Numbered from the stretch's first letter, positions 8,235 through 18,108 are shown. The stretch is DNA of 64,000 nucleotides from Rhodoferax potami (GCF_032193805.1 NZ_JAVBIK010000001.1:3121001-3185000), one strand, 5' to 3'. The notes: generated by a model not told the origin, from the letters alone. Numbers and translations: made by a program.

Positions 8235-11200
8235 ATGAATGTCTCCTCGTGGTCGATCAAAAACCCCATACCGGCGGTCATGCTCTTTGTGATGCTGACC
8301 TTCGCCGGCATGCTGGCGTTCAACAGCATGAAGGTGCAGCAGTTCCCTGACTTGGAGCTGCCCAACATCACCATCTCGGCCAGTCTGCCCGGTGCAGCGC
8401 CGGCCCAGTTGGAAACCGAAGTGGCCCGCAAGCTGGAGAACGCGATTGCGTCTATCCAGGGCCTGAAAAACATCTACACCAAGGTGCAGGACGGTGGCGT
8501 GTCCATCACCGCCGAGTTCCGCCTAGAGAAGCCCACCCAAGAGGCGCTGGACGAAGTCCGCAGCGCCGTGCAGGGCGTGCGCAGCGAGTTGCCCAGTGAC
8601 GTGCGCGACCCGGTGATCAACAAGGTGAACCTCTCGGGCGCGCCGATTCTGGCGCTCACCATCCGCTCTGAAAAGATGGATGACGAAGCCTTGAGCTGGT
8701 TTGTGGACAACACGGTTTCGCGCCGCCTGCTGGGGGTGAAGGGTGTGGGCTCGGTGGTACGCGTGGGCGGGGTAACCCGTGAAGTCGAAGTGGCCCTCGA
8801 CCCCATGAAACTGCAAAGCCTAGGCGCTACCGCTGCCGACATTTCGCGTCAGCTCAAACAGGTGCAAACCGAGAGCGCAGGTGGCCGCGCCGACCTGGGT
8901 GGCAGCGAGCAGCCGATGCGCACACTGGCCACTGTCAAGACCGCCGAAGAGCTGGCCAATCTGGAGCTGACACTGTCCAATGGCCAACGTGTGCGCCTCG
9001 ACCAAGTAGCCACTGTCAAAGACACGATTGCCGAGCCCCGCGCAGCCGCGCTGCTTAACGGTGTGCCAGTGGTGGGCTTTGAGATCACCCGCAGCAAAGG
9101 TGCCAGCGAGGTGGAAGTCGGCGCTGCAGTGAATGCCGCGCTCGAAGAGCTCAAAGCCCAGCACCCTGATATTGAACTCACCTACGCGTTTGACTTTGTG
9201 AAGCCGGTGGCCGAAGAGTTTGATGCCTCCATGACCATGCTGTACGAAGGCGCGGTGTTGGCAGTGATTGTGGTGTGGCTGTTCCTGCGCAACTGGCGCG
9301 CGACCTTTGTGTCGGCCGTGGCTTTGCCCTTGTCGGTAATTCCGGCCTTTATCGGCATGGCTTACTTAGGCTTCTCCATCAACACCGTGACGCTGCTGGC
9401 GCTGTCGCTGGTGATTGGTGTGCTGGTGGACGATGCGATTGTGGAAGTCGAAAACATTGAGCGTCACCTGCACATGGGCAAGACGCCCTACCAGGCGGCC
9501 ATGGAAGCGGCCGACGAAATCGGCCTGGCCGTGGTGGCTACGACCTTCACCCTGATTGCGGTGTTTCTGCCGACCGCGTTCATGAGCGGTATTCCCGGCA
9601 AGTTCTTCAAGCAGTTCGGCTGGACGGCCGCACTCGCGGTGTTTGCCTCGCTCGTGGTTGCCCGGGTGCTCACCCCCATGATGGCTGCCTACATCATGAA
9701 GCGTAGCCCACGCGAACACAAAGACCCGTTCTGGATGGGCGCCTATATGCGCGCCAGCCGTTGGGCCCTGAACCATCGCTGGATCACCATGGGTGCAGCC
9801 GCAGCCTTTTTTGTGGGCTCCATCATGCTGATCCCGCTGCTTCCCACCGGCTTTATTCCGCCGGATGACAACTCGCAGACGCAGGTCTACATCGAACTGC
9901 CCCCGGGCTCGACCTTGAAGCAAACCCGCGATGCGGCGGAGCATGCCCGCCAGTTGCTGGGCAAGGTCGACCACATCCAGAGCATCTACACCACCATCGG
10001 TGGCGGTGCGGCGGGCTCTGATCCGTTTGCGCCCGCAGGTACTACTGAAGTTCGCAAGGCCACCCTCACGGTGTTGTTGACCGAGCGCGGCCAGCGCCCG
10101 CGCAAGCAGGGCATTGAAAACGCCATCCGCGCGGCGATGTCCGAAGTGCCCGGCATCCGCAGCAAGGTGGGCTTGGGCGGCAGTGGCGAGAAATACCAGC
10201 TGGTGCTGACCGGCGAAGACCCTCTGGCCCTGGCCAGTGCCGCCGCCGCGGTGGAGCGTGACCTGCGCACCATCCCCGGCTTGGGCAGCATCACCTCCAG
10301 CGCGAGTTTGATCCGCTCCGAAATTGCGGTGCGCCCGGACTTTGCCAAAGCGGCTGACCTGGGTGTGACCAGTGCCGCCATTGGAGAGACCCTGCGCATT
10401 GCGACGGTGGGTGACTACGACACGTCGCTGGCCAAGCTCAACCTAAGCCAGCGGCAGGTGCCGATTGTGGTGAAGCTCGACGACTCCGCGCGCCAGGACC
10501 TGGAGTTGCTGGGCCGCCTATCGGTGCCCGGCGTCAAAGGCCCTGTCATGCTCAGCCAAGTGGCGACGCTCGAAGTGGCCGGCGGTCCGGCCGTGATCGA
10601 CCGCCTGAACCGCTCGCGCAACATCACCTTTGAAGTGGAGCTCTCTGGCGCGCCACTGGGCGATGTGACCGATGCTGTGCAAAAACTGCCCTCAATCACC
10701 AACCTGCCGCCGGGTGTGAAGCAACTCGCGCTGGGCGATGCCGAAGTCATGGGCGAGCTGTTTGCCAGCTTCGGCCTAGCCATGCTGACCGGGGTGCTGT
10801 GCATTTACATCGTGTTGGTGCTGTTGTTCAAGGACTTCTTGCAGCCTTTCACCATTCTGGCGGCGCTACCGCTGTCCTTGGGTGGCGCGTTTGTGGGCTT
10901 GCTGGTGGTGAACCAGAGTTTCTCCATGCCGTCCCTTATCGGGCTCATCATGCTGATGGGGATTGCGACCAAAAACTCGATTCTGTTGGTGGAGTACGCG
11001 ATCCTGGCGCGCCGTGGCAGCGATGGCAGCGATGGCAGTGATGGTCACCCCGTGGCCGCACCCATGAGCCGGTTTGACGCGCTCATTGATGCTTGCCACA
11101 AGCGCGCTCGTCCGATTGTGATGACCACTATTGCGATGGGTGCGGGCATGGTGCCACTGGCCGTGGGCTGGGGCGCTGCAGACAGCAGCTTCCGCAGCCC

Positions 11201-11366
11201 GATGGCGGTGGCCGTGATCGGCGGGCTGATCACCTCCACGGTGCTCAGCTTGTTGGTGATTCCCTCGGTGTTCACGGTGGTGGACGATCTGGAGCACCTG
11301 TTGGGCCGCTTGAAGCGCTGGGTGTTTCGCGAGAAGCCGGCTGCGGAGGTCTTGCCCTTACAATAG
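8235..11366 (+). CDS. RND efflux permease, HAE1/AcrB type
   Basis: The inner-membrane proton-driven pump, 1043 residues, the usual length for HAE1 transporters. It has twelve predicted membrane segments in two halves with large periplasmic loops. The TM4 Asp-Asp pair used in proton relay is in VLVDDAIVEVEN. An AAGGAG site precedes the start 12 bases after the adaptor stop. The cytoplasmic loop before TM11 contains three Gly-Ser-Asp units encoded by a 9-base tandem repeat (11016-11042), unusual for the family. Substrates are unknown. Confidence 0.95.
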   Translation: MNVSSWSIKNPIPAVMLFVMLTFAGMLAFNSMKVQQFPDLELPNITISASLPGAAPAQLETEVARKLENAIASIQGLKNIYTKVQDGGVSITAEFRLEKPTQEALDEVRSAVQGVRSELPSDVRDPVINKVNLSGAPILALTIRSEKMDDEALSWFVDNTVSRRLLGVKGVGSVVRVGGVTREVEVALDPMKLQSLGATAADISRQLKQVQTESAGGRADLGGSEQPMRTLATVKTAEELANLELTLSNGQRVRLDQVATVKDTIAEPRAAALLNGVPVVGFEITRSKGASEVEVGAAVNAALEELKAQHPDIELTYAFDFVKPVAEEFDASMTMLYEGAVLAVIVVWLFLRNWRATFVSAVALPLSVIPAFIGMAYLGFSINTVTLLALSLVIGVLVDDAIVEVENIERHLHMGKTPYQAAMEAADEIGLAVVATTFTLIAVFLPTAFMSGIPGKFFKQFGWTAALAVFASLVVARVLTPMMAAYIMKRSPREHKDPFWMGAYMRASRWALNHRWITMGAAAAFFVGSIMLIPLLPTGFIPPDDNSQTQVYIELPPGSTLKQTRDAAEHARQLLGKVDHIQSIYTTIGGGAAGSDPFAPAGTTEVRKATLTVLLTERGQRPRKQGIENAIRAAMSEVPGIRSKVGLGGSGEKYQLVLTGEDPLALASAAAAVERDLRTIPGLGSITSSASLIRSEIAVRPDFAKAADLGVTSAAIGETLRIATVGDYDTSLAKLNLSQRQVPIVVKLDDSARQDLELLGRLSVPGVKGPVMLSQVATLEVAGGPAVIDRLNRSRNITFEVELSGAPLGDVTDAVQKLPSITNLPPGVKQLALGDAEVMGELFASFGLAMLTGVLCIYIVLVLLFKDFLQPFTILAALPLSLGGAFVGLLVVNQSFSMPSLIGLIMLMGIATKNSILLVEYAILARRGSDGSDGSDGHPVAAPMSRFDALIDACHKRARPIVMTTIAMGAGMVPLAVGWGAADSSFRSPMAVAVIGGLITSTVLSLLVIPSVFTVVDDLEHLLGRLKRWVFREKPAAEVLPLQ
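11016..11042 (+). repeat. 9-base tandem repeat in the RND pump gene
   Basis: Three adjacent in-frame units, GGCAGCGAT twice and GGCAGTGAT once, encode GSDGSDGSD in the cytoplasmic loop between the last membrane segments. Gain or loss of units would keep the frame. Confidence 0.85.
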
Positions 11367-11377
11367 ACGCTCTGTCA

Positions 11378-11517
11378 TTGGGGAGTAGCCTCTCTTGCAC
11401 CGCAAGAGGCTTGCGTCAACACACTGGGTCCGCAGACCCTGGCGCCAGCAGTTCAGTCTTGGCAAGACCTTTGACCACCGCACATCCGCCTTGGCCGGTG
11501 ATGTGCCGTGGTCATTT
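11378..11517 (+). ncRNA. yybP-ykoY manganese riboswitch leader
   Basis: The leader of the Mn exporter gene carries the conserved yybP-ykoY boxes: TTGGGGAGTAGCC at 11378-11390, GCGTCAACACA near 11412, a central GGGTCC/GGACCC-like helix, TGGCGCC, and GGCAAGACCTTTGACC at 11461-11476. This class binds Mn2+ and commonly precedes MneA/MntP exporters. A long hairpin follows, with arms 11472-11486 and 11500-11514 and one mismatch; its left arm overlaps the last conserved box and it is followed by ATTTGTCTTTT. That is a plausible switching terminator or platform. Exact ends are approximate. Confidence 0.85.
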
Positions 11518-11546
11518 GTCTTTTACCGGCCTTGGAATTTGCGCTC

Positions 11547-12125
11547 ATGGAATCCCTTCTCGTCTCTACCGGTGTGGTCGCTCTGGCCGAAATCGGTGAC
11601 AAAACCCAACTCCTTGCTTTCATCCTCGCGGCCCGCTTCAAAAAGCCATTGCCCATCGTGCTGGGCATTCTGGCCGCCACTATCGTCAACCACGGACTTG
11701 CTGGCGCCTTGGGCGCCTGGATCACTTCCGCCATCAGCCCAGAGGTGCTTCGCTGGGTGCTTGGTGCATCCTTCCTGGGCATGGCGATCTGGACGCTGAT
11801 TCCCGACAAGATTGAAGACGAAGAAACCCATGTTGCAGGCCGCTTCGGGGTGTTCGGCGCGACGCTGATCACTTTCTTTTTGGCAGAGATGGGCGACAAG
11901 ACCCAGATTGCGACTGTGGCCATGGCCGCCCACTACGCGGCGCCGGTGATGGTGGTGATCGGAACCACTCTGGGCATGTTGATTGCTGATGTGCCGGCGG
12001 TGTTTGCCGGCGACAAGCTCGCCAACAAGATCCCGATGAAGCTGGTGCACTCGATTGCTGCGGCCATCTTCGCGGTGCTGGGCGTGGCGACTTTACTGGG
12101 CGCGGGTTCCAGCTTCGGGTTTTAA
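11547..12125 (+). CDS. mneA: GDT1/UPF0016 family manganese exporter
   Basis: A membrane protein of 192 residues with six predicted helices in two repeats. Each repeat carries the family signature: ALAEIGDKTQL in the first and LAEMGDKTQI in the second. Homologues include bacterial MneA (Mn2+ efflux) and eukaryotic TMEM165/GDT1. The Mn2+ riboswitch leader directly upstream strongly supports manganese as substrate. The ATG at 11547 is the first methionine after the leader; the frame is open further upstream but only through riboswitch sequence. Confidence 0.9.
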   Translation: MESLLVSTGVVALAEIGDKTQLLAFILAARFKKPLPIVLGILAATIVNHGLAGALGAWITSAISPEVLRWVLGASFLGMAIWTLIPDKIEDEETHVAGRFGVFGATLITFFLAEMGDKTQIATVAMAAHYAAPVMVVIGTTLGMLIADVPAVFAGDKLANKIPMKLVHSIAAAIFAVLGVATLLGAGSSFGF

Positions 12126-12142
12126 AGCCCGAGGGCGCCGGG

Positions 12143-14315
12143 TTACCCGGCGTCTTCTTCTGGATTGGGTTGGGGCGCGGTCAAGGGCAAGGTGATGGTG
12201 ACGGTCGTACCTTGCCCGACCGTCGACTGCACCTCGAGGCTGCCGCCCAGGGTGGCTTTCACCAAGTTCTCCACGATTGACATACCCAGTCCCGTGCCCC
12301 CTTGGCCAATGCGGGTGCTGAAAAACGGCTGGAACATTTTTTCCAACGTCTCCGGCGGAATGCCGCGACCGTTGTCGCTGATTTGCAGGGTCACCGTGGT
12401 GCCGCCCGGCGTTGCCTTGATGTGCACTTCGCCATGTTCCATGCCATCAAAGGCGTGCAAATAGGCGTTGTTGATCAGGTTGATGATGACCTGCCCGATG
12501 GGGCCGGGGTAGCTCTCCATCTCGATGCCGTCCGGGGCATCCAGATGCACCTCGTGGCTATGGCGCTTCAGGCTGGGCGCCAAAGTGGCCAGCACTTCTT
12601 GCAGGCCCTGGCGCAAATCGAAGCTGCGGCGTTGCTCGCTGGCTTGGTCGGCGGCCACTTGGCGGAAGTTTTTCAACAAGGCCACGGCGCGCTCCAGGTT
12701 GCGCAACAGCAAAGTATTGCCGTCCTTGACGCCCGCCACGAAGGCGGTGAGCTCCGAGCGCCGCAAATTGCCAGCAGTCAGTTGCGCATCAAACTGCACC
12801 GCCTGCGCCATGAGCGTGCTGGCTGTCATCATGCTGTTACCCATGGGGGTGGCCATCTCGTGCGACACGCTGGCGATCAAGGTGCCCAGGGTGGCACGCG
12901 CCTCGCTGCGGGCCAGCGCCTCTTGCATCTGGGCCTCGAGTGAGGCGTTCAGGGCATGGATCCGGATTTCGGCTTCTTTCTGCTGGGTGACTTCCAGGTT
13001 GATGCCTGCCACTTTGGTGACCACTCCGTCGGCATTTCGCTCGACCACGTGCGCCAGCGCTTGCACCCACATCCATTGCCCGTTTTTCTGCCGCATCCGG
13101 TACTCATACTCGAAGCGATCGCCCTGCACCGCGTTCAACGTTGCAAACCGGGTAGCTATCAACGGCCTGTCGTCCGGATGGACCATCGTGTGCCAAGTGT
13201 CCAATACGTTGTCGCCCAACTCTTCGCGGCTGTAGCCGCTCACCACATGCCAGCGATCACTCACGCTCAGGTAGCGGCGGGCTAAGTCGTATTCCCAGAT
13301 CGCCACACCGGTGCTCTCCACCACCTCTTTGAGGCGGGATTGTTCGGCCAGCAACTCATCGCGCAGCAGCTTTTCTTGCTCGGTGGCTTCCTCGGTTTGT
13401 CGCCGGCTTTGTTGGCTGCGGGCAAGCAAGAAGGTAAGCAGCGCGGTCAGCACCAACCCCACCACCAAGGCCAGTGTTTCGCGGTGCAGCGGGCCGGCGG
13501 CTTTTTCATCCACGGGGTGGATCAACACCTGCCAGTTTCTGCCGCCAAAGTTCAGCTCCAGCAGGTGATCGGCCCTCTCGGGGCGTAGGCCGTCTTCATC
13601 ATGCCCTGCGCGATGTTCAGGGTCACTCAGGCCGGAGTACACCTGAAGGTTGCGGTCTTCCTCGCTGCGTTCGGTGATCAGCAGTTCGGAGGCTGCGGAC
13701 TTGGCTTGGAAGGTGGCGTGCCAGGCTGAGCTCAGTGGTGTCGATCAATGCATTGATAAAGCCGATGTGGCGGTTGGTACCCGCCACACCCGGTACCCGC
13801 TCGTACACAGGGACCGTCAGTGCAACGCCAGTCCGGGCGGTTTCCGGTAAAGCAAAAGGGCCGGTCGCGATCGGCGTGCCCACAATACGGGCGTCTTTTT
13901 GTGCCTCTTCCAGTTGCCCAGCAGCCCGCCCGGTCCAGCCCGAGCGATTGGGCGGAAAAATGTAGCCCCCATTGCTGGTGAACCGCTCCCACTGCAGTGA
14001 AGCAATTGACGAGTGAATCCCCTGCAGCCTTCGGGCGTAGGCTTCAAACTGGAGGCCGGTCATGCCGGGCATCATTTCTGCGAGCAGCGCTGTACCGCGC
14101 ACCGCCTCCAAGGTTGCCGTGGCGTCCCGGTCCAGGGCCGCCACCACGGTTTCGGCGAGAGCATTGCGCCGCTCGAAGCTTCGCAGCAGATCCGCCTCGC
14201 GGAGGTAGTCATACACCGTAGCGGTCATCAACAGGCCTGCCGATGCCAAGGCCACACACATGACCACATCGGTGGCCATGCGCTGTGCGGGAAGGCTGAG
14301 TTTGAGCAGGCTCAT
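12143..14315 (-). pseudogene. CHASE-PAS sensor histidine kinase, split by a frameshift
   Basis: Two overlapping minus-strand frames together make one kinase of about 720 residues. The first (14315 down to about 13725) has TM1 and most of a CHASE ligand domain. The second (about 13723 down to 12143) completes CHASE, adds TM2, a PAS/PAC domain, the HisKA H-box (LIASVSHEMATPMGNSM) and an HATPase with N-box (INLINNAYLHAF), DNGRGIP and GTGLGMSIV. The frames join at 13724-13725: removing one base of the GG pair gives a smooth ELS-WHATFQAKSAASELL. The histidine and ATP motifs are intact, so sequencing error or a recent mutation is likely. No response regulator is adjacent. Confidence 0.85.
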
Positions 14316-14338
14316 GGCGGCTCAGTGTAAGCCGTGGT

Positions 14339-15208
14339 TCAGCCTTGCGCTACCGGGAAGTCCGGCCGGTTGCACCACTCGCTCCAGCTGCCAGCAAACA
14401 AGGCACTGCCCGGCAGACCGGCAATTTCCATGGCGAGGATGTTGGGCACTGCACTCACACCGCTACCGCAATGGTGCACCACATGCTCCGGCTGGCGCTG
14501 GCCCAGCAGAGCCTCGAACTCGGCTCGGAGCACGGCTGCCGGCTTGAAGAAACCATCGGCGCCCAGGTTATTGCTGAACACCCGATTCAAGGCGCCCGGA
14601 ATGTGGCCGGCCACCGGATCAATCGGCTCCACTTCACCGCGGAAGCGGGGCGCTCCGCGGGCATCCAGCACCTGTTGGGTGGGCTTGCCCAGGTTGGCCA
14701 GCACGTGGTCGCTGCTGCGCAAAGCCACCAGCGCATCGGCGACCGCAAAGGTGCTTGGTGCGCGCGCCGGCTCTTCACCGCTGGCCACTGCACCGCCTGC
14801 GGCCTGCCATGCCTGAAAACCCCCGTCCAACACCGCCACATTGGCGTGGCCCAGCCACTTGAGCATCCACCACAGGCGGCCACAGTAGTTGGCACCTTGG
14901 CGGTCGTACACCACCACTTGGTCGGTGTTATTCAGCCCCACGCTACCCAGCCACTGGGCAAACGTTTCGCGTGCAGGCAGCGGGTGCCGCCCGCCCGACT
15001 GGGCGCCGGTAACCGCCGGGTCTCCCTTGGCGCTCAAGTTGTTGTCCAGATGGGCGTAGAGCGCGCCTGCAATATGACTCTCGGCATATTGAGCCGGGCC
15101 TTGTGCAGGCTGCATAAGGTCGCAGCTGCAGTCAAACACGACCGCAGGCGTGGCGCTGGCTTGAAGGGCTTGGAGTTGGGCGACGGAAATCAGGGTGGTG
15201 TAGGGCAT
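14339..15208 (-). CDS. sseA: sulfurtransferase, two-domain rhodanese/mercaptopyruvate type
   Basis: A 289-residue tandem rhodanese. The N-terminal domain is the inactive one and the C-terminal domain holds the active loop CGSGVSAVP with the persulfide-forming Cys; this loop type favours 3-mercaptopyruvate over thiosulfate. The conserved VVYDRQGANYCGRLWWML segment lies in the first domain. The ATG at 15208 (MPYTTLISV) fits the family start; the frame is open 20 codons further up without homology. It converges with nothing and lies just after the kinase gene on the same strand. Confidence 0.88.
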   Translation of the reverse strand: MPYTTLISVAQLQALQASATPAVVFDCSCDLMQPAQGPAQYAESHIAGALYAHLDNNLSAKGDPAVTGAQSGGRHPLPARETFAQWLGSVGLNNTDQVVVYDRQGANYCGRLWWMLKWLGHANVAVLDGGFQAWQAAGGAVASGEEPARAPSTFAVADALVALRSSDHVLANLGKPTQQVLDARGAPRFRGEVEPIDPVAGHIPGALNRVFSNNLGADGFFKPAAVLRAEFEALLGQRQPEHVVHHCGSGVSAVPNILAMEIAGLPGSALFAGSWSEWCNRPDFPVAQG

Positions 15209-15343
15209 GGTGTGGGGATTATCTATTTGCAGGTGTTGCACAGTAAGGGCTAGCAACTGGTTGCGCAAGTGAATCTCGCATGTCGCCTGACAGCGAAAAC
15301 TTCGGCATAAAGTCAGCGATTCAACCTATTCACTTTTACCGCT

Positions 15344-15748
15344 ATGCGCGCACTTCGGCAACTACTCGTCAGCTGCATGACTGGGCTCTCCATCATGGCA
15401 TTTGCAAACCATGTGCTCGCGGACGAATCAGCGAAGTCAGTATGGCCCTCCACCGTTGTAAGGCTTGAGGACTTACGCCCACTCACGGATTTGAAAATGC
15501 GGGTTCCCGGAGTGGTGACAAAAGGCAGTGTGACGGGGCCGGCCATTCTCCGCGTGCACATAAGCGCGGAAGGGACCGTGCTCAGAACCGTACTAATGGA
15601 GTCTTGTGGCAACACTGATTTGGATGAGGCGTCATTGCACGCCATGCGTGTTATGCGATTCAGCCCTTACACCGTTGATGGTGTGCCGGTTGATGTAACG
15701 CTCGCTGTTCCGATGCACATTCCGAAACGGTTGGGCAGGTCGCATTAA
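15344..15748 (+). CDS. small secreted protein with TonB C-terminal domain
   Basis: A 134-residue protein with a signal peptide (cleavage near NHVLA-DES) and then a single TonB C-terminal-like domain (ILRVHISAEGTVLRTVL, LDEASLHAMRVMRFSPY). It lacks the N-terminal membrane anchor and Pro-rich spacer of true TonB, so it is unlikely to transduce energy by itself. Similar stand-alone domains are found in many betaproteobacteria and their function is not established. It is a lone gene between convergent and divergent neighbours, and its GC is a little lower than theirs. Confidence 0.75.
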   Translation: MRALRQLLVSCMTGLSIMAFANHVLADESAKSVWPSTVVRLEDLRPLTDLKMRVPGVVTKGSVTGPAILRVHISAEGTVLRTVLMESCGNTDLDEASLHAMRVMRFSPYTVDGVPVDVTLAVPMHIPKRLGRSH

Positions 15749-15771
15749 TCAAATGGCGTAGCCGCCCACAG

Positions 15772-16659
15772 TCAGTGCTCCTCAGCCGGCGTATGCGGCA
15801 GCAAGCGGGTGCGCAGCACGGTCGCCAGCACGCCGCTGGCAACGATGATGGTAATGCCTATCCAGCCGATCATCGGGATCTGGTCGCCGAACAAGGCCAG
15901 GCTGAACACCGCGCCGAAGACGATGCCCGAATACTGCATGCTGGCTACCACTAGGGTGGCGCCTTTGCGGTAGGCGCGGGTCATGCACCATTGGCCCATA
16001 GACGCCAGCACGCCAATGGGAATGACCCACGCGGCGTCCCGCCAATCCACCTCGCTCCACGGGGTGAAACCCGTGAAGGCGATGCCCACAGCGCCTACTA
16101 TTGCGCTGCCCACTGAAAAATAAAACACGGTGCGCTCTTCCGGTTCGCCGGCCTTGCCCAGAGCTGTTACTTGCATATAGGCCAAGGCCGCGCCCAGGCC
16201 GGAGAGCAGCCCGATCAGCCCGGCAAACAGCTGGTTCTGGTCGATGGTGGGGCGCAGGGTCATGACCACGCCCACAAAGCCCATGAGCACCGTGCCTAGA
16301 AGCGCGCCTTGGGGTTGCTCTTTGCCGTAGAGCAGGGCGCCGCCCACTACAAAGGCTGCCACCCAGACACCGCTCATATAGTTCAGCGTCATGGCAGTAG
16401 CCAGCGGCAGGTGGGCAATGGCGTAGAACCAGCTGCCCAGCGAAACCACGCCGATGGTGCTGCGCCACACGTGCATCATGGGCACCGGGGTGCGCAGGGT
16501 GGAGCCGCTGGCCCGCACCACAATGCCCATGAACACTATGCTCACCAGACCGCGGTAGAACACAAGCTCAAAAGTGCCAAAGCTGTTGGACGCGTACTTG
16601 ATGCCCACCGCCATCAGCGCGAACCAGAACGAGGCCAAGACCATCCAGAGAGCTTGCAT
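15772..16659 (-). CDS. EamA/DMT superfamily transporter
   Basis: An inner-membrane protein of 295 residues with ten predicted helices in two EamA repeats (for example MNYMSGVWVAAFVVGGALLY and SMQYSGIVFGAVFSLALFGD). Family members export amino acids, nucleotides or other metabolites; nothing here identifies the substrate. The ATG at 16659 is preferred over a TTG four codons earlier. Confidence 0.85.
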   Translation of the reverse strand: MQALWMVLASFWFALMAVGIKYASNSFGTFELVFYRGLVSIVFMGIVVRASGSTLRTPVPMMHVWRSTIGVVSLGSWFYAIAHLPLATAMTLNYMSGVWVAAFVVGGALLYGKEQPQGALLGTVLMGFVGVVMTLRPTIDQNQLFAGLIGLLSGLGAALAYMQVTALGKAGEPEERTVFYFSVGSAIVGAVGIAFTGFTPWSEVDWRDAAWVIPIGVLASMGQWCMTRAYRKGATLVVASMQYSGIVFGAVFSLALFGDQIPMIGWIGITIIVASGVLATVLRTRLLPHTPAEEH

Positions 16660-16675
16660 AGAAATTAGCAATAAA

Positions 16676-16735
16676 AAGCCATCAGCCCCCGTATTTATTG
16701 GGCTGATGGCTATGGTTTTGATAGTGATTTAAACC
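16676..16735 (-). terminator. inverted repeat between the EamA and Rieske genes
   Basis: Perfect 12-base arms (AGCCATCAGCCC and GGGCTGATGGCT) separated by 11 bases, at about 16677-16711. Read on the minus strand, the stem is followed by TTTTTATT, so it can act as a terminator for the Rieske oxygenase gene. The right flank carries CTATCAAAACCATAG on the minus strand, which resembles the end of the dispersed repeat family, so the element may be a variant of it. Confidence 0.65.
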
Positions 16736-16737
16736 GG

Positions 16738-17910
16738 TCAGGCGCCGATCGCGCTACCTAGCTTGCGCCGGTACCACTCGTGGAAGTGTTGCATGCCGTC
16801 TTCCATGGGGCTTTGGTAGGGGCCGACTTCGTTGTCGCCACGGTCAAACAAGGCGCGGCGGCCGGCGTCCATGCGTTCACCTATCTCGTCGTCTTCGATG
16901 CAGGTTTCCATGTAAGCGGCCTGCTGAGCCTCCACGAATTCGCGCTCAAAGGCGGCAATCTCTTCGGGGTAGTAGAACTCCACCATGTTCATGGTCTTGT
17001 TCACGCCCATCGGGAACAGGGTGGACACGGTCAGCACATGTGGGTACCACTCCACCATGATGTGGGGGTAGTAGGTGAGCCAGATGGCGCCGTATTGCGG
17101 GGGCACATTGTTGCGGTAGCCCAGCAGGGCCTTGTGCCAGCGCTCGTAGGTGGGGCTGCCGGCCTTGCCAAGGCGGTTGGCCACGCCCACGGTTTGCACC
17201 GAGTAGTTGTCCTTGAATTCCCAGCGCAGGTCGTCGCAGGTCACAAACTGGCCCAGCCCGGGGTGGAAGGGACCTACGTGGTAGTCCTCCAGGTACACCT
17301 CGATAAAGGTCTTCCAGTTGTAGTTGCACTCGTGCATTTCCACCTTGTCGAGCACATAGCCCTCAAAGCTCAGGTCGGCACGCGGGCCCATGTTCGCGAG
17401 TTGGGCGGCCACATCCACACCGCCTTGGGCGCGGTGGTCTTCAAACAGCAGGCCGTTCCACTCTTGCAACGGGTAGTTGTTGAGGTTCAAGCAGGGGTCG
17501 TGGGCGAAGTGGGGCGCACCGATCAGCGTACCGCTTTGGCTGCCGTTCTGGCCAGCGTGGGCGCCGCTGTAGGTCCAGCGATGCAGCGGGCACACAATGT
17601 TGCCGCTTTGCACTTGGTTGCCGCTATGGGTGAGCGAGCCACGGCCCTTGAGCATGATGGCCTGGCGGTGGCGGCAGACGTTGGAGATGAGTTCAATGCC
17701 ACCGGCATTGCGCACGAGTGCCCGGCCTTCTTTTTCTTGGGGCAGGGCGTAGTAGTCCCCGACGTTGGGGACGCTCAAAGAGTGCCCCACATAACGGGGC
17801 CCTTGCTGAAAGATACTTTGCATTTCAAGCGCATAAAGCGCCGGGTCAAAGTAGCTTGAAACTGGTAGTTGGCTGTTCGCCTGCTGCAGTTGAAGACTTA
17901 AATCAGACAT
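16738..17910 (-). CDS. Rieske aromatic ring-hydroxylating dioxygenase-type alpha subunit
   Basis: A 390-residue oxygenase. The Rieske [2Fe-2S] ligands are in NVCRHRQA and CPLHRWTYS (C-x-H and C-x2-H). The mononuclear iron site is indicated by EDYHVGPFHPG (D-x2-H-x4-H). No beta subunit, ferredoxin or reductase gene is adjacent. It is divergent from xseB-ispA-dxs; the possible link to isoprenoid chemistry is inference from position only. The substrate is unknown. Confidence 0.88.
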   Translation of the reverse strand: MSDLSLQLQQANSQLPVSSYFDPALYALEMQSIFQQGPRYVGHSLSVPNVGDYYALPQEKEGRALVRNAGGIELISNVCRHRQAIMLKGRGSLTHSGNQVQSGNIVCPLHRWTYSGAHAGQNGSQSGTLIGAPHFAHDPCLNLNNYPLQEWNGLLFEDHRAQGGVDVAAQLANMGPRADLSFEGYVLDKVEMHECNYNWKTFIEVYLEDYHVGPFHPGLGQFVTCDDLRWEFKDNYSVQTVGVANRLGKAGSPTYERWHKALLGYRNNVPPQYGAIWLTYYPHIMVEWYPHVLTVSTLFPMGVNKTMNMVEFYYPEEIAAFEREFVEAQQAAYMETCIEDDEIGERMDAGRRALFDRGDNEVGPYQSPMEDGMQHFHEWYRRKLGSAIGA

Positions 17911-18108
17911 GGGTGACCTGACCTAAAGACTCCCCACAGGGGGATGCACCATAGTGCGCGGTGAATGGGAGCCGGCCAGCCCAGATGCGGGTGGCCGGAA
18001 GCGGGAGGGGCGATTGTACCCATCCTGCGCGCTAGGCGGCTGTCTCTAGTTCCGTTGGTGGCAGTCTGATGCGCCTAAAATTGCACTTTGATTACAAGTA
18101 CCTCTTTC

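Noticed and set aside
12128-12152. Hairpin GCGCCGGG/CCCGGCGTC after the Mn exporter as a terminator
   Set aside because: It lacks a real T run and overlaps the stop of the opposite-strand kinase gene, so it is too weak to call.
16780-17859. Long open frame antisense to the Rieske oxygenase
   Set aside because: The minus-strand protein has the Rieske and iron motifs; the antisense frame is low-complexity Val/Ala/His-rich translation.
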